A DNA stretch of 64,000 bases from Candidatus Saccharibacteria bacterium oral taxon 488 (GCA_013099195.1 CP039999.1:682001-746000); one strand, 5' to 3'. Shown: positions 8,160 to 17,781, numbered from the stretch's first letter. The notes: generated from the letters alone by a model not told the origin. Program-made: numbers and translations.

Positions 8160-8999
8160 TCACTTCGACTGCCTCGTCTGCTTTTTAGCTATTTGCTCAA
8201 AGACGCCATCGCCCAAGAGGTGCCGTGTGTAGAAGAGAACTCTCGCCAATTTACCAACAAGATACCGACGTCGTGGATGCTTACTCTCAATAATTGTCGC
8301 TACTTTGTGTGCAACCACGCTAGGCGGTGACATGGTCCTATATGACTGAGATAGGTTGTGCGATATTGCCTTTGCCACGCCGCCATAGGCACCGTTTGAC
8401 GAATAACGAGTAAGCGGCTCTTCAGCTAATTTGTAGAAATTTGTAGCGATCAAGCCAGGCTCAATTATCACAAGCTTGATGCTGTATTCCTGCAGCTCTA
8501 GCCGCAAGCTATCGGAAAACCCCTCGATAGCGTGCTTTGAAGCATGATACCAGGCACCGAGCGGAAAATATACCCTACCTCCAACAGATGACATATTAAT
8601 AATCAAGCCCGATCCCGCCTCTCTCATGCTAGGCAGCACAAGCTGCGTCAACCTGGCCAGCCCGAACACATTAACCTCAAACTGCCTGCGGGCCTGTTCA
8701 ATTGGAACGTCCTCTACCGCCCCCAGTAATCCATAGCCAGCATTATTGATAAGTACATCTATTCTTCCCTGCTCGTCACAAATCTTTTTTACCGCAGCCT
8801 CAAGTGATTTTTCATCTTTCATATCACCCGGTATTAACCGAAGGCCTTTAATTTTTTGAAGCGCCTCACTATTTCGAGCAAGTCCGTATACTATATAACC
8901 TTTCCGCAAAAGCAGCTCGGCGGTCGCTCTTCCGATACCGCTGGACGCTCCAGTAATTAACACTACTTTATGATTTGAATTATACTTTTTTCTACTCAT
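8160..8999 (-). CDS. Short-chain dehydrogenase/reductase (SDR)
   Basis: A 279-residue NAD(P)-dependent oxidoreductase. The cofactor loop TGASSGIGRATAELL, the NNAGYG motif, the catalytic Ser in INMSSVGGR and the active-site YHASKHA (Tyr-x-x-x-Lys) are all present: a complete classical SDR. The substrate is unknown. The start at 8999 (MSRKKYNS) is preferred over an upstream in-frame codon at 9065 because a TATACT box (9006-9011) ends 6 bases before it. The promoter spacer is 20 bp and carries a palindrome, and the divergent neighbour is a MerR regulator, so the enzyme is probably induced by a MerR ligand. Confidence 0.85.
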   Translation of the reverse strand: MSRKKYNSNHKVVLITGASSGIGRATAELLLRKGYIVYGLARNSEALQKIKGLRLIPGDMKDEKSLEAAVKKICDEQGRIDVLINNAGYGLLGAVEDVPIEQARRQFEVNVFGLARLTQLVLPSMREAGSGLIINMSSVGGRVYFPLGAWYHASKHAIEGFSDSLRLELQEYSIKLVIIEPGLIATNFYKLAEEPLTRYSSNGAYGGVAKAISHNLSQSYRTMSPPSVVAHKVATIIESKHPRRRYLVGKLARVLFYTRHLLGDGVFEQIAKKQTRQSK

Positions 9000-9005
9000 A
9001 ATAGT

Positions 9006-9037
9006 AGTATAATCTATGGAGTATACTCTATAGTCAA
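9006..9037 (-). promoter_or_regulatory. MerR-type promoter and operator of the SDR gene
   Basis: Read on the minus strand, -35 TTGACT (9032-9037) and -10 TATACT (9006-9011) are separated by 20 bp, longer than the usual 17. The spacer holds the palindrome CTATGGAGTATACTCTATAG (9014-9033), with a perfect 10-bp core and one mismatched pair. An over-long spacer filled by a dyad is the hallmark of promoters that MerR proteins activate by untwisting. The merR gene starts 27 bp away in the other direction. Confidence 0.8.
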
Positions 9038-9063
9038 TAGACCATAACGAGGGAGGTTTTACC

Positions 9064-9414
9064 ATGCTAATTCATCAACTTTCCAAAAAATCTGGTGTTT
9101 CTATCGATACCATTCGTTACTATACAAAAATCGGTATTTTACCGGTAACACAACGTCCTGCTGGAAGCCGCAGTTATTCAGACTACGACGAGAGTGCACT
9201 CGAGTACCTCACGGAAATACGCCTCGCTAAGTCAGCAGGCTTTACGCTGATGGAGATCAAGCAATACATCAGGGAATGGAACGACGGACAGATTACACCA
9301 GATACGGCTATTGATATATTGCATAAAAAGATTGCGATGGTACGAAAGAAAAAGTCTGAACTTGATGCAATAGAAGCGATATTAAAAAGTAAAATAACAC
9401 AGCTCCGCCCCTAG
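9064..9414 (+). CDS. MerR-family transcriptional regulator
   Basis: A 116-residue regulator. The N-terminal winged helix-turn-helix is clear (LIHQLSKKSGVSIDTIRYYT, then KIGILPVTQRPAGSRSYSDY), followed by the dimerising antiparallel coiled coil (residues about 75-110). It has no Cys in the C-terminal part and no effector domain, so it is not a metal-sensing MerR; it resembles short MerRs that respond to redox or organic stress. GGGAGG at 9051-9056 is the Shine-Dalgarno. It is divergent from the SDR gene and most likely controls it through the dyad at 9014-9033. Confidence 0.88.
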   Translation: MLIHQLSKKSGVSIDTIRYYTKIGILPVTQRPAGSRSYSDYDESALEYLTEIRLAKSAGFTLMEIKQYIREWNDGQITPDTAIDILHKKIAMVRKKKSELDAIEAILKSKITQLRP

Positions 9415-9462
9415 CTACATTGCCGTAATTGAGCACCCTGCTAGCTACTTTTGAGTAGATTA

Positions 9463-11241
9463 CTACAGCCCTAATTCTCGCAATTGTGCTGGATCAACCA
9501 TTGATGGCGAATCCATCATTACGTCAACGCCCGAGCCGTTCTTTGGAAAGGCTAGAGTTTCGCGGACGTTTTGTTCGCCAGTCAGCTCCATGAGAATGCG
9601 GTCAACGCCAAAGGCACAGCCAGCGTGCGGTGGTGCGCCGTACTTGAAGGCATTGAGCATGGCGCCAAACTTTTCTTCAACGTAGCTTTCGCTAAAACCA
9701 AGCAGGTCAAACACTTTGTACAGCACCGCTGGGTTGTGGTTGCGCACGCCGCCAGAGCAAATTTCGTAGCCGTTCATCACCATGTCAAACTGGTCAGCCA
9801 CAATGGCTAGTTTTTCGGCATCGGTCGTCGCCGATTCCAGCGCCTGCAGGCCACCCTTTGGCATACCGAATGGATTGTGGCCAAAATCAAGCTTCTTGCC
9901 GTGGTCATCCCATTCATAGAACGGAAAATCGATAATCCAAGCTAAGGCTACCACGCTCGGGTCTTTCAAGTTGAAGTGGGTGGAAAATTCGTTTCGCAGA
10001 CGACCAAGCACGGCGTTGACGACTGGGCGAGTGTCAGCGCCGAAAAAGACTGCGTCGCCATCAACTGCACCAGTTTTTTGCTTAATCGCCGTGAGCTCTG
10101 TTTCGCTCAAGAACTTGGCAATTGGTGATTTTGCCTCACCATCTTGGTAGGTGATGTACGCCAAACCACCCGCGCCCTCACTTTTGGCAATGTCGGTGAA
10201 TTGATCAATTTGCTTGCGGCTCAAACTAGCGCCATTTTTGACGCAGATCGCCTTGATACACTCAGCCTGCTTGAACACGCCAAATTCGGTACTGGCGAAT
10301 ACGTCAGTCAGATCAATCAGCTCCATGCCAAAGCGCAGGTCTGGCTTGTCCGAGCCATACGTCTCCATGGCGTCGCGGTAAGAAATACGTGGAATTGGAC
10401 TGCCATCACCGACCGCGAGACCACTCAAATCCAGCAATTTCTTGCCAGCAAAATCAGTCGCGAGCTGCCGCATCAGCGGCTCAACCTCCTGGCGAACTTC
10501 CTCGCCGTCTTCAACGAAGCTCATCTCCAAGTCCAGCTGATAAAACTCGCCGTACAGTCGATCAGCCCGCGGATCTTCGTCGCGAAAACACGCCGCCAGC
10601 TGGTAATACCGCGGCACGCCGCCAACCATCAGTAGCTGCTTGAACTGCTGCGGTGCTTGTGGTAAAGCGTAAAATTTGCCCTCTTGCAGACGACTGGGGA
10701 TCAGGAAATCGCGTGCACCTTCGGGACTAGAATTTGCCAAAATTGGCGTCTGAATCTCGATGAAGTCCCGAGTATCCATGTACTGATGCATGCGCTGGTA
10801 CATTTCAGCGCGTTTTTTCAGCATCTGTTGCATTGTTGGACGGCGCAAATCAAGGTAACGATACTTAAAACGCAAGTCCTCACCCGCTTGGTTTTCCTCA
10901 GCAAAGGGCTGGATTGGCAAGGTCTCAGCTCGATTGAGGATCTCCAAATTTTTCACCACAATTTCCACATTACCGCTGGCAATATGTGGATTTTTCAAAC
11001 CTTCGCCGCGCTCCGTCACCACACCGCTGGCACGAATCACAAACTCATCGCGCAGGCTTTCCGCCAAACGAAACGCTTCCGCCTGCTCAGGATTAATCAC
11101 CAGCTGCACCAACCCAGTATGGTCGCGCAGGTCAATAAAAATCAGCCCGCCGTGATCGCGTCGGGAATACACCCAGCCAGCCACTGTAATCATTTCCCCA
11201 ACCCTATCAGGGGTATGTATCGCCAAAACTCTCTTTTTCAT
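9463..11241 (-). CDS. aspS: Aspartyl-tRNA synthetase
   Basis: A 592-residue class II synthetase charging tRNA-Asp. The N-terminal OB fold (VAGWVYSRRDHGGLIFIDLR) is followed by motif 2 (FRDEDPRADRLYGEFYQLD), the bacterial insertion domain, and motif 3 near the end (GCAFGVDRILM). Length and domain order match bacterial AspRS. Whether it also charges tRNA-Asn cannot be judged here. The -10 TATAAT at 11249-11254 overlaps the stop codon of the upstream ruvB gene and lies 7 bases before the ATG. Confidence 0.95.
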   Translation of the reverse strand: MKKRVLAIHTPDRVGEMITVAGWVYSRRDHGGLIFIDLRDHTGLVQLVINPEQAEAFRLAESLRDEFVIRASGVVTERGEGLKNPHIASGNVEIVVKNLEILNRAETLPIQPFAEENQAGEDLRFKYRYLDLRRPTMQQMLKKRAEMYQRMHQYMDTRDFIEIQTPILANSSPEGARDFLIPSRLQEGKFYALPQAPQQFKQLLMVGGVPRYYQLAACFRDEDPRADRLYGEFYQLDLEMSFVEDGEEVRQEVEPLMRQLATDFAGKKLLDLSGLAVGDGSPIPRISYRDAMETYGSDKPDLRFGMELIDLTDVFASTEFGVFKQAECIKAICVKNGASLSRKQIDQFTDIAKSEGAGGLAYITYQDGEAKSPIAKFLSETELTAIKQKTGAVDGDAVFFGADTRPVVNAVLGRLRNEFSTHFNLKDPSVVALAWIIDFPFYEWDDHGKKLDFGHNPFGMPKGGLQALESATTDAEKLAIVADQFDMVMNGYEICSGGVRNHNPAVLYKVFDLLGFSESYVEEKFGAMLNAFKYGAPPHAGCAFGVDRILMELTGEQNVRETLAFPKNGSGVDVMMDSPSMVDPAQLRELGL

Positions 11242-11248
11242 ATCTGTT

Positions 11249-11254
11249 ATTATA
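11249..11254 (-). promoter_or_regulatory. -10 box of aspS, overlapping the ruvB stop codon
   Basis: TATAAT on the minus strand, 7 bases before the aspS ATG. The TAA stop of ruvB (11250-11252) lies inside it, so one sequence serves as stop codon and promoter element. Leaderless aspS mRNA is predicted. Confidence 0.6.
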
Positions 11255-12248
11255 GCATATTGATGTGTTTTTTCGCCCTTGGCGTCACCCGGCGGCCGCG
11301 CGGTGTGCGCTCGATGAAGCCAATTTGCAGTAAATACGGCTCATAAAAATCCTCAATCGTCGTTGCTTCGTCACCCGTCAGCGCAGCAATGGTGGTTAGC
11401 CCCACGGGATTATCACCATAATTTTCTAGAATTGACTGCAGTAAATTACGGTCAGCCGGATCCAAACCTAGCTCGTCCACTTCCAGCATCTCCAAGGCGC
11501 TCGTTGTGGTTTTTACATCAATTATGCCATCGCCATTCACGTCAGCGTAGTCGCGTACGCGCTTGAGCAGGCGGTTAGCAATACGCGGCGTCAAGCGAGC
11601 CCGCGTCGATAATAAATCCGCCGCTTCGCGCCGAATCGACGACTCCAGGATGGCCGCACTCCGTGTCACAATCTTAGCGATATCCTCTGGCTCGTAAAAT
11701 TCCAAGCGGTAAATATGCCCGAATCGATCGCGCAGCGGCGCCGCCAGACTACCTGTCCGCGTGGTTGCACCGATGACCGTAAACCGCGGCAAATCCAGCC
11801 GAATCGACCGAGCCGCCGGGCCTTTACCGATGACGATATCCAGCTTGAAATCTTCCATGGCCGAATACAAGATCTCTTCCACCGCCCGGCCGAGCCGATG
11901 AATCTCATCAATGAACAAAATATCGCCGTCCGCCAAATTGGTCAAAATTGACGCCAGATCACCCGCTTTCTCAATGGCCGGGCCGCTGGTGATGCGCAAA
12001 TTCGTTCCCATCTCATTGGCGATCACCGTCGCCATGGTCGTCTTACCCAGTCCTGGCGGGCCATACAGCAGCACATGATCCAGTGGCTCGCCGCGCTTCT
12101 TTGCCGCCTCAATTGCTAACCGCAAATTACGCTTCAATCGCTCCTGGCCGACATATTCATTAAAACTCTGCGGACGCAGGCTAACTTCAATCCGCTGCTC
12201 CTCGGCGTCATCGTGCGGACTAGTATCGACTATTCTTTGAATTGCCAT
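11250..12248 (-). CDS. ruvB: Holliday junction branch-migration ATPase RuvB
   Basis: A 332-residue AAA+ helicase subunit that drives branch migration with RuvA. It has Walker [10 protein letters not shown], Walker [10 protein letters not shown], sensor 1 GATTRTG, and the C-terminal winged helix with [20 protein letters not shown]. Full-length. ruvA and ruvC are in a separate operon 2 kb away. TATAAT at 12255-12260 lies 6 bases before the ATG. Confidence 0.96.
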   Translation of the reverse strand: MAIQRIVDTSPHDDAEEQRIEVSLRPQSFNEYVGQERLKRNLRLAIEAAKKRGEPLDHVLLYGPPGLGKTTMATVIANEMGTNLRITSGPAIEKAGDLASILTNLADGDILFIDEIHRLGRAVEEILYSAMEDFKLDIVIGKGPAARSIRLDLPRFTVIGATTRTGSLAAPLRDRFGHIYRLEFYEPEDIAKIVTRSAAILESSIRREAADLLSTRARLTPRIANRLLKRVRDYADVNGDGIIDVKTTTSALEMLEVDELGLDPADRNLLQSILENYGDNPVGLTTIAALTGDEATTIEDFYEPYLLQIGFIERTPRGRRVTPRAKKHINML

Positions 12249-12279
12249 AAACTAATTATATCATCCACAGCGGAGCGCA

Positions 12280-12765
12280 CTAATCTCTCGTAAGCCGACT
12301 ACGCAGCGCCTGCATAATTTCGCGAAACGTTTCGTCACTCACCATATGCACCGCATCCTCTAGGTGTCGTGGCCATTTTGGATCAGGAAATTCCTCACCA
12401 GCAAATGTGGTACCACCAAGATAGCGCGGATACAAATGCCAGTGCACGTGTGTTGGCCGGCCAGCCTTCACTGCATTATTCATCAGGCATTCCCAGTTAC
12501 ACACATCGGCGCCAAACGCTGCTTTGACTGCCTGCTCAATTTGACGAATCACCTGATGGAGCTCTGTCCAATCTGCCTCGTCCAGCTCCGACAACGTTTC
12601 CTTGTGCTGGCGCAGGGTGATAAATGACTTACCCAAATAGCACTGATTCTTGTCAAGCACCGCCACCCAACGTTCGGTTTGCAATATGACGTTATCGTCA
12701 GCCGCCGTCTGACCAACCAGCAGCGGACAGATTCCACATTCCTTCTGTGTCGTGCATGTATTCAT
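12280..12765 (-). CDS. HIT-family (histidine triad) protein
   Basis: A 161-residue nucleotide-binding protein. The triad HVHWHLYPRY (His-x-His-x-His type) is the catalytic motif, as in HinT/Fhit hydrolases and galactose-1-phosphate uridylyltransferase relatives acting on nucleotide phosphoesters. An N-terminal pair of Cys (CGICPL) may bind zinc. A strong AGGAGG lies 6 bases before the ATG at 12765 and a TATAAT lies 20 bases further up, so this gene has a conventional leader. Substrate unknown. Confidence 0.85.
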   Translation of the reverse strand: MNTCTTQKECGICPLLVGQTAADDNVILQTERWVAVLDKNQCYLGKSFITLRQHKETLSELDEADWTELHQVIRQIEQAVKAAFGADVCNWECLMNNAVKAGRPTHVHWHLYPRYLGGTTFAGEEFPDPKWPRHLEDAVHMVSDETFREIMQALRSRLTRD

Positions 12766-12869
12766 GATACCTCCTGGTATGGATTATACCACTTGGCAAG
12801 GAGTGTCTGCTTATAATTCGTGCCATATTATTGCATAATTATAAATTATATTGTAGAATTGGTATCGTT

Positions 12870-14198
12870 ATGAGTGAGAAGCATATGGAAAGTACACTGG
12901 CTAACGGCGGGAATGCACCTGAACGAATAACATTTCGCGCTCTAGCTCCATATTTCACTCTAGGAGCGGCGTTCGGAAGTGTGATGGGTGTTCTCGGCTA
13001 CAACTACATCGCGAGTACTCACCCCAATCGCCCGACAGAAATTGACACAACGACAGTAGCCACAGCAGCTACAGGGTCAAAGCAACAACAGCTACAGCTA
13101 CCATCCAAGATCCAGCCTCTTATCATTACCGGCTCATCAGCATCCCTAGAAACTCCAACAACACCAGAATATGTCGCCGATACTAGTAACCGAATAGCAA
13201 ATACGCTCAAGGTTGCCACCGAGGCTATAGCACAGACCATGGATGCCGCTCAAAGTACTATATACACCGCAGAGACATTACCAATGGAAGGGCCGCCGAT
13301 TGATTCAGAAACTGGTAAGCCTTGTTATCAGCTCAAAGACATACAGCAAGCTATTGGAGCAATAAATTTGCCAAGCGGTGTCACTCCATACGTTATATTG
13401 CCGCCCGGAATATGCGAAAAACAACCTTATGCTGCCTATGCCTCTGGCGATAACGTTGTCACAACCTCTAAAGTTATTGACAATCCGGGTACCGCAGCGC
13501 ATGAACTCGGCCACGTTGCAGGCCTCCACCACACAAATAGTTTTGATATCAAGTCCGGTTATGGCCAAGGAAAACTCTCTCAAGATATAGACATGACAGA
13601 GGCTATAGGACAAGGATATGGTGATTTTCGTAGGGTAAAAAACCAGGATATCCCTGAGCAAGATGTTCCTAAACCAAATATCGAAGAAGCTTCTGGCGAG
13701 ACAAGCGTTATGGGTTATCATTTCCCAATTGACAAAGACTGCACCGAGAAGAATACATGTGACATATTTAATCTACCCGAGAAATATCGACTCGACCCTA
13801 AGAAATTCCCACTCTACGACATTGATCCCTCGACACTAAATGATTCCTCTACCGCGATAACCCTATCCACCGAACCGTACAACATACAGGGTGTACGGAT
13901 ACCGATACCAGCATCCCATCCGATTCGCCAAATCCACGGAGGAGAACTGCTTACTGATTTTATTGTTAGTATAAAATATGACGGCAATGGCTCAAGCTGT
14001 TTTAAGGTTCCTACCTTTGTCATAGACAAAAGAGGGATTGTGACAGAGCTGAATTCGCCCCATACCGGAGTGATCCCAGGCTACTGTCTGTCAGATAGCT
14101 TTGATGGCTGGTCTATTTTTAATGATAGTTCTACCGGCGTGAGGATCAAGGTGCAACGCCAAAATGGTGAGACGCAGCTACTTGTTAAAAAATTTTGA
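12870..14198 (+). CDS. Membrane-anchored metzincin-like metalloprotease
   Basis: A 442-residue protein. A hydrophobic segment near residues 22-45 (YFTLGAAFGSVMGVLGYNYI) anchors or exports it, followed by a Thr/Ala/Gln-rich linker. The zinc site HELGHVAGLHH starts at about residue 211 and fits HExxHxxGxxH; a matching Met-turn, SVMGY (Met about 281), lies 70 residues later, so it is a metzincin. The C-terminal ~120 residues are beta-rich. It has a few Cys that could pair outside the cell. The start at 12870 (MSEKHMEST) is preferred over the TTG/ATG region at 12831. It stands alone; a role in degrading host-surface or own envelope proteins is inference. Confidence 0.75.
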   Translation: MSEKHMESTLANGGNAPERITFRALAPYFTLGAAFGSVMGVLGYNYIASTHPNRPTEIDTTTVATAATGSKQQQLQLPSKIQPLIITGSSASLETPTTPEYVADTSNRIANTLKVATEAIAQTMDAAQSTIYTAETLPMEGPPIDSETGKPCYQLKDIQQAIGAINLPSGVTPYVILPPGICEKQPYAAYASGDNVVTTSKVIDNPGTAAHELGHVAGLHHTNSFDIKSGYGQGKLSQDIDMTEAIGQGYGDFRRVKNQDIPEQDVPKPNIEEASGETSVMGYHFPIDKDCTEKNTCDIFNLPEKYRLDPKKFPLYDIDPSTLNDSSTAITLSTEPYNIQGVRIPIPASHPIRQIHGGELLTDFIVSIKYDGNGSSCFKVPTFVIDKRGIVTELNSPHTGVIPGYCLSDSFDGWSIFNDSSTGVRIKVQRQNGETQLLVKKF

Positions 14199-14219
14199 AT
14201 TGGCTACCGGACTCTCTGC

Positions 14220-14798
14220 TCATTTCTTCAGCGCCATCGTCACTCGTTGTGCCGTCGGTAGATTGACATCAACATTTTCCAGCGCCTTGGTGGCGTCAGC
14301 CAAGGTATAGCCCAGTGCCATTAGCGCTTCCAGTGCTTCGTCGGAGGTGCTTAATTCAGTCTGGACTGGCGCGACCGCTCGGCCGTACTGCGTCGGCAGG
14401 CCGACTTTATCGCTCAGATCAACCACCACGCGTTCAGCGGTTTTTTTGCCGACACCAGCAGCTTTTTGCACAAACGCACTATCAGCATTGGCGATGGCGT
14501 TGCGCACCTGCTCTGCGTCGCCGAGGCTGAGAATTGCCAGTGCCGCTTTTGGGCCAACACCCTGAACAGTAATCAGCACTTCAAACAGCTTTTTTGCAGC
14601 CAAACTAGAAAAACCGAATAGCTCTTCCGCCTGCTCGCGCACATGATGATAGGTGTAAAACTTAGCGTCTTGACTGAGCGCCACCGCCTGGAAATCACCA
14701 GCCGACACGCTCACTTCATAACCAACGCCGTGAACGTCAATCACGATGCTGCCCGCACCAAATTTTTCAGCGATCGTACCAGAGAGATGGGCGATCAC
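14220..14798 (-). CDS. ruvA: Holliday junction DNA-binding protein RuvA
   Basis: A 192-residue RuvA. The N-terminal OB fold (MIAHLSGTIAEKFGAGSIVI), the tandem helix-hairpin-helix motifs (LITVQGVGPKAALAIL and KAAGVGKKTAERVVVDL) and the C-terminal UBA-like domain that contacts RuvB are all present. Its ATG overlaps the stop of the PBP gene upstream (4 bases), so translation is coupled in the ruvC-PBP-ruvA operon. Confidence 0.95.
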   Translation of the reverse strand: MIAHLSGTIAEKFGAGSIVIDVHGVGYEVSVSAGDFQAVALSQDAKFYTYHHVREQAEELFGFSSLAAKKLFEVLITVQGVGPKAALAILSLGDAEQVRNAIANADSAFVQKAAGVGKKTAERVVVDLSDKVGLPTQYGRAVAPVQTELSTSDEALEALMALGYTLADATKALENVDVNLPTAQRVTMALKK

Positions 14799-17221
14799 GG
14801 TCGTCTGTCTCCGCCGCCCGGAGGATTGGTCGGGCCGGGCGAAGTGCCGCCACTGCCACCACCCGAACCGCCACCACTGCCACCACCACTGCCATTACCG
14901 CCGCCCGGGTTCTGGTCGTCATCGCCGGTACTACCACACGACGCAGTCTTTCGCGAATGTTTCGTCGCATCAAATTTGTCTTCGCTGATGGTGATGAGCC
15001 TCCTGGTAGCTAGGTCACAGACGGTGATCTGCTTAGTGGTGGGCGTTTGCCGACAATCAGCAGCATTCTTGGAATATTTAGCGGCGTCAAATTGATCTTC
15101 AAAAATTGACTCCATTTGCTTGGTGGCGAGATTACACACCTCAATCTTTGGCTTGGTCTGGTCGCATTTCTCGGTCGGGAGGGCGTTCGAGAGGAAGTAT
15201 TCTTTGTAGGCGCCGGAGCTAGAATCATCAGCGAGGCCGCCATTGCTACTACACACGCTCCGCTGGACAACGCCGTTTGGCACGTCAAAACCAGTTTTCG
15301 CGCCCGCCAGCAGCTTGGTCATCGTCGCCCGCCAAATTGGCGCTGCCACGTCCGAACCGCCGCTGTTCATGACTTTATTGTTGTTATTGCCAACCCACAC
15401 GCCGACAGCATATTGCGGCGTATAGCCAATCGTCCAGGCATCGCGGTTATCATTGGTGGTGCCCGTCTTGACTGCGACTGTTTTACCGCCCACCGTCAGG
15501 CTGCTGCCAAACATCCCCGCCCGCGCGGCGTTATCCGACAGAATGCTGGAGATGAGATAGGCGCCACCTTGGCTGATGGCTTGGCGCGTACTCGCTGGTT
15601 TCCACGACGCGTTCTTGTTGAACTTATCCTTGACCTCAGTGATGAAATTGAGCGATTCGTACTGCGTGCCACCGTTAGCAAAGGCCGCGTAGGCATTAGT
15701 CATCTCGCTCAGGCGCACCTCAGCCGAGCCAAGCGCCAGTGACAATCCGTAATTTTTGTTTTCGTCAAGCGTGCTGATGCCGAGTTTCTTGGCAGCTTGG
15801 ATGGAACGATTGATGCCATACTTTTGCATGATCAGAACGCTCGGGATGTTCAGCGACCAGCTCAGCGACTTGCGCGTCGTCACTTTACCATTCCAGCGGC
15901 GGGTAGCGTTGTAGGGTACGTAGCCATTAAAATCAGTCAGTTTATCGTCAAAAACTGTCGCCGGCGTGATGATGCCATCAGCCATCGCCTGCGCATAATA
16001 CAGCGGCTTGAAGCTTGAGCCAGGCTGGCGCGGCGTGGTTACCATATTGACCTTACCCCACTCGGCGTTATTATAGTCAGCGCTGCCGACCAGAGCCCGC
16101 ACCTCGCCAGTTTTTGGATCAATGACGATACCACTGGCGTTAGTGCCACCGAGGCGATTGATCTGCTTCATTTGTTTGGCAATATTTTCTTGGAGGAGAT
16201 GCTGCGTGTCGAGATTCAGCGAGGTCTTGACACGGTAGCCCGAGCGCATGACTTTTTCGTAGCCATATTTGTCACTGAGCTGCTTGATAGCCATCTCGGC
16301 AAAATGCGGCGCTTCGGAATTCGTATGAGCCGCACCGCCGCCAGAATACGCTAGCTGCGTAGCCTCCGCCTGCTGCTTCTGTTCCTCAGTGATAAAGCCT
16401 TCAGCCTGCATTCGACCGAGCACCGTCTTTTGGCGTTGCTTGGCGTATTCGGCATTACCGCTGATCGGTGAATAGCGGCTTGGCGCCGGCAGCACACCGA
16501 CCAGCATACTACTCTCAGCCAGCGTCAAATCCTTCGGCGATTTATTGAAATACACTTTAGCCGCCTCCTCGATACCAAAGGCGTTTTCACCAAAGTACAC
16601 CGAGTTGAGGTACATCATCAAGATCTGCTCTTTGCTGTAATTTTGCTCGATGGCGATGGCCATAAATAGCTCTTGGTACTTGCGCATAAAGCTGTGTTCA
16701 TTGCTGAGCAAATTGTTCTTGACCAGCTGCTGCGTCAAGGTTGAGCCGCCACCATGCCGCGTGATCGCCGCCCGGAAAATACTGAAAATATTAAAGCCGC
16801 TGTGCTTATAAAAATCCTTATCCTCGCTGGCGATCAATGCCTTTTTCATACTCTCGGAGATGTCTTTGAGCTGCACCAAGTTCCGCCGCTCGGCATTGCC
16901 AACGCTATAAATCACCTTGTCATTGGCGTCAGTCAGTACGATGCCGGTATTGTTGCGGTTCATTAACCGCTCCTGATCGCCGATATCGCGCGCATAATAA
17001 AAATAGCTAGCAATCGGTACGATGATCAAAAATAGTAAAATCGGCAGCAGACACACCATAATTTTTTTCGGCCGACTCAGCCGCCAAAACCACAAAAAGT
17101 GTTTGTGTTGACGCGGTAATTTACCGGGTTTCGCCTTGACTTGACCGAGATTGGCATACCGGCCCATGTGCGGCGGCTGCTTCTTTATCGGAGCTCGTTT
17201 TCCCTTGCCTAATTGCACCAT
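14795..17221 (-). CDS. Class A penicillin-binding protein (PBP1A-type)
   Basis: An 808-residue bifunctional peptidoglycan synthase. After a basic cytoplasmic stretch comes one TM helix (IMVCLLPILLFLIIVPIASY). The GT51 glycosyltransferase is marked by EDKDFYKHSGFN, GGSTLTQQLVKN and EDAFGIEEAAKVYF-like positions. The transpeptidase has SSFK, SLN and KTGTTNDNRDAW as its three catalytic motifs. A Cys-containing tail with two similar repeats (VCDLATRRLITISEDKFDA and its partner) ends in a Gly/Ser/Pro-rich tail from about residue 770. Sandwiched between ruvC and ruvA, with 4-base and 7-base junctions. Confidence 0.93.
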   Translation of the reverse strand: MVQLGKGKRAPIKKQPPHMGRYANLGQVKAKPGKLPRQHKHFLWFWRLSRPKKIMVCLLPILLFLIIVPIASYFYYARDIGDQERLMNRNNTGIVLTDANDKVIYSVGNAERRNLVQLKDISESMKKALIASEDKDFYKHSGFNIFSIFRAAITRHGGGSTLTQQLVKNNLLSNEHSFMRKYQELFMAIAIEQNYSKEQILMMYLNSVYFGENAFGIEEAAKVYFNKSPKDLTLAESSMLVGVLPAPSRYSPISGNAEYAKQRQKTVLGRMQAEGFITEEQKQQAEATQLAYSGGGAAHTNSEAPHFAEMAIKQLSDKYGYEKVMRSGYRVKTSLNLDTQHLLQENIAKQMKQINRLGGTNASGIVIDPKTGEVRALVGSADYNNAEWGKVNMVTTPRQPGSSFKPLYYAQAMADGIITPATVFDDKLTDFNGYVPYNATRRWNGKVTTRKSLSWSLNIPSVLIMQKYGINRSIQAAKKLGISTLDENKNYGLSLALGSAEVRLSEMTNAYAAFANGGTQYESLNFITEVKDKFNKNASWKPASTRQAISQGGAYLISSILSDNAARAGMFGSSLTVGGKTVAVKTGTTNDNRDAWTIGYTPQYAVGVWVGNNNNKVMNSGGSDVAAPIWRATMTKLLAGAKTGFDVPNGVVQRSVCSSNGGLADDSSSGAYKEYFLSNALPTEKCDQTKPKIEVCNLATKQMESIFEDQFDAAKYSKNAADCRQTPTTKQITVCDLATRRLITISEDKFDATKHSRKTASCGSTGDDDQNPGGGNGSGGGSGGGSGGGSGGTSPGPTNPPGGGDRRP

Positions 17222-17228
17222 ATATCAA

Positions 17229-17711
17229 TTATACCACGCCACGGCGCGTCGTCGCTGCATGGGTGATGGCCGCCGCGAGTGCATCGGCGCAATCATCTGG
17301 CCTTGGCGCCTGGCTGAGACCTAAGTTGAGGCGCACCATTTCTTGGATCTGCTTTTTGTCAGCCTTGCCATAGCCAGTCAGTGTTTGCTTGATCTGTAGC
17401 GGCGTGTATTCACTGATCACGAGGCCCGCCTTGTGTCCAGTCAGCATCGCCACGCCGCGAGCATGAGCCACAGAAATAGCGGTGGTAACGTTGCGCGCAA
17501 AAAACAATTTTTCAATTGACATCACCTCTGGCTTGGTCTCAGCGATGATCTCCGTCAGGCCATCAAAAATCTCCGCCAGCCGCTCGTCCAGTGGCGTGTG
17601 CGCTGGCGTCTTGATCACACCAGCCGTCACCAGCCGGTAGCCGCCCCGCTTCGTGTCAATCACACCAAAGCCCAAGATACCAGTCCCCGGATCAATGCCA
17701 ATAATTCTCAT
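17229..17711 (-). CDS. ruvC: Holliday junction resolvase RuvC
   Basis: A 160-residue RNase H-fold endonuclease that cuts the junctions moved by RuvAB. Catalytic residues are visible: Asp in IIGIDPGTG, Glu in SIEKLFFARN, and the two Asp in DDCADALA. It is full-length. It heads the ruvC-PBP-ruvA operon. TATAAT at 17718-17723 ends 6 bases before the ATG, so the operon message is probably leaderless. Confidence 0.95.
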   Translation of the reverse strand: MRIIGIDPGTGILGFGVIDTKRGGYRLVTAGVIKTPAHTPLDERLAEIFDGLTEIIAETKPEVMSIEKLFFARNVTTAISVAHARGVAMLTGHKAGLVISEYTPLQIKQTLTGYGKADKKQIQEMVRLNLGLSQAPRPDDCADALAAAITHAATTRRGVV

Positions 17712-17781
17712 GAGTTTATTATAACACCCGGCCGGTGACAGTGATTAATACGAGGGCCACCTCGACGAGCTACTCACCAAA

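Noticed and set aside
8160..9065. SDR start at 9065
   Set aside because: It would place the start beyond the promoter and inside merR; the ATG at 8999 fits the promoter.
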